A stretch of 8,181 nucleotides of DNA from Merdiplasma sp964643295 (GTDB lineage Bacteria > Bacillota > Clostridia > Lachnospirales > Lachnospiraceae): NCBI GenBank assembly GCA_964643295.1, contig CAZXSN010000103.1:1-8181 (forward strand), read 5' to 3'. How positions within the stretch are numbered: the stretch's first letter is position 1; each line of letters starts with the position of its first letter. Both the position numbers and the translations under genes were made by a program. A model generated the notes under the pieces. The model was not told the origin of the DNA. It did not search any database and saw only the letters and a list, made by a program, of their open reading frames with translations. Shown here one piece after another: positions 7,326 through 8,181 of the stretch.

Positions 7326-8018
7326 TTATAAGAGTTTGGTGGTATTTAACTTGATGCCGGGGCCCATGGAGGAAGCGATGGTCACGCTTCTTAAGAACTG
7401 CCCTTTCACAGCGGCAGGCCTGGCCTTTAAGATGGCATCAATGAGCGTCTGGAAGTTGTCCGCCAGCATCTCTTCCGAGAAGGAAGCTTTTCCGATCGGC
7501 ACGTGGATAATGTTCGTCTTGTCCAACCTGTATTCAATCTTACCGGCTTTGATATCCTTGATGGCCTTCGTCACATCCATGGTGACGGTACCGGCCTTCG
7601 GGTTCGGCATCAGGCCTTTCGGTCCAAGGATACGGCCCAGACGTCCCACTACACCCATCATATCCGGGGTAGCCACCACAACGTCAAAATCCAGCCATCC
7701 TTCGTTCTGGATCCTGGGCACCAGTTCCTCCGCGCCCACATACTCGGCGCCTGCCGCGACGGCCTCATCAGCCTTCGCGTTCTTGGCAAACACCAGGACG
7801 CGAACCGTCTTGCCGGTTCCATGCGGAAGAACGACCGCGCCGCGAATCTGCTGATCCGCGTGACGTCCGTCACATCCGGTTTTGATATGAACTTCGATTG
7901 TCTCGTCAAATTTTGCTACCGCCGTCTTCTTCGCGAGGGCGATCGCTTCATTTACATCATAGAGGTTGGAGCGGTCAACCGCTTTGGCAGCCTCTAAATA
8001 TCTTTTTCCTCTTTTCAT
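7326..8018 (-). CDS. rplA: 50S ribosomal protein L1
   Basis: L1 builds the L1 stalk of the 50S subunit, which moves deacylated tRNA out of the E site. In many bacteria L1 also represses translation of the L11-L1 operon by binding its mRNA leader, which here would lie outside the window. The product is 230 residues, typical of the family. The ATG at 8016-8018 follows AGGAGG by 9 bases and gives MKRGKRYLEA; a longer open frame to 8063 has no support. Motifs include GRHADQQIRGAVVLPHGTGK (51-70), DFDVVVATPDMMGVVG (110-125), the signature LGPKGLMPNPKAGTVT (131-146) and the C-terminal SMGPGIKLNTTKLL (217-230). It lies 71 bases after rplK, so the two are co-transcribed, and is closed by its own terminator. 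Nothing unusual is seen in the coding region. Confidence 0.98.
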   Translation of the reverse strand: MKRGKRYLEAAKAVDRSNLYDVNEAIALAKKTAVAKFDETIEVHIKTGCDGRHADQQIRGAVVLPHGTGKTVRVLVFAKNAKADEAVAAGAEYVGAEELVPRIQNEGWLDFDVVVATPDMMGVVGRLGRILGPKGLMPNPKAGTVTMDVTKAIKDIKAGKIEYRLDKTNIIHVPIGKASFSEEMLADNFQTLIDAILKARPAAVKGQFLRSVTIASSMGPGIKLNTTKLL

Positions 8019-8089
8019 ATGAAAGTACCTCCTGGTGGTATTTGCGGGAAAATCCCCTCCCACTTGCTTCGATTCCTGTCCGCAGTGAT

Positions 8090-8181
8090 TTACTCTTCCA
8101 CTACAATCCCCATGCTTCTGGCCGTACCGGCGATCATGCTCATGGCGGCCTCCAGGCTGCCCGCGTTCAGATCCGGCATCT
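8090..8181 (-). CDS. rplK: 50S ribosomal protein L11 (3' end only)
   Basis: L11 sits at the GTPase-associated centre of the 50S subunit. Only the last 29 residues lie in the window: MPDLNAGSLEAAMSMIAG followed by TARSMGIVVEE and a TAA stop at 8090-8092. This matches the conserved C-terminus of the family (DLNAxSLEAAMxMIxGTARSMGI). The position directly upstream of rplA fits the standard rplK-rplA operon. The fragment was too short to appear as a long open frame but is clear from hand translation. Confidence 0.95.
   Translation of the reverse strand, partial: MPDLNAGSLEAAMSMIAGTARSMGIVVEE

Noticed and set aside
8019..8063. N-terminal extension of rplA and upstream start of rplL (6346-6360)
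   Set aside because: Both extensions run across the ribosome binding sites of the shorter, family-matching starts.

Overview
This is a core housekeeping window, with every gene on the minus strand. Read in the direction of transcription (right to left) the order is rplK (only its 3' end), rplA, rplJ, rplL, rpoB, rpoC (only its 5' third). This is the classic ribosomal-stalk / RNA-polymerase cluster. The organism is most likely a fairly GC-rich member of the Bacillota, class Clostridia, plausibly Lachnospiraceae. The grounds are strong AGGAGG-type ribosome binding sites, sigma-A-like promoters, a Firmicutes-style L10 leader, the wording of the beta N-terminus (MEKNRIRPLV...) and of L7/L12 (MAKLTTAEFI...), and a long acidic beta C-terminus. 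The family-level placement is inference from protein wording, not from a search.

Layout. 8090-8181 is the last 29 codons of rplK; after a 71-base spacer comes rplA (7326-8018), closed by an intrinsic terminator (7286-7317). The 7146-7285 spacer has no gene. It holds two inverted repeats, four helically spaced copies of an ACATTT motif and a 10-base palindrome, all just upstream of the rplJ promoter (-35/-10 at 7117-7145). The rplJL transcript starts with a recognisable L10-leader RNA ending in a strong intrinsic terminator (attenuator, 6995-7026). A second hairpin and a weaker second terminator-like hairpin follow, then rplJ (GTG start, 6371-6865) and rplL (5971-6345), closed by a terminator (5912-5953). 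The roughly 200 bases at 5708-5911 contain no gene. rpoB has its own promoter with a perfect TTGACA -35 (5653-5681), an approximately 90-nt structured 5' UTR, and the 1371-codon rpoB (1440-5555). rpoC starts 13 bases after the rpoB stop and runs off the left edge.

How the genes work together. L11 and L1 are 50S proteins. L10 and L7/L12 form the ribosomal stalk that recruits translation factors, and L10 complexed with L12 is the known feedback regulator of this kind of leader. Beta and beta' form the RNA polymerase active centre. The promoter and terminator arrangement suggests three transcription units (rplKA, rplJL, rpoBC) with possible read-through.

I see no mobile element, CRISPR, tRNA/rRNA or accessory system here, and no undescribed multi-gene system. 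The observations most worth following up are the repeat-built acidic tail of beta, the phased direct repeats upstream of the rplJ promoter, the two-step attenuator-like leader, and a short motif (TTTTCCCGCA in mRNA sense) found in all three longer spacers.
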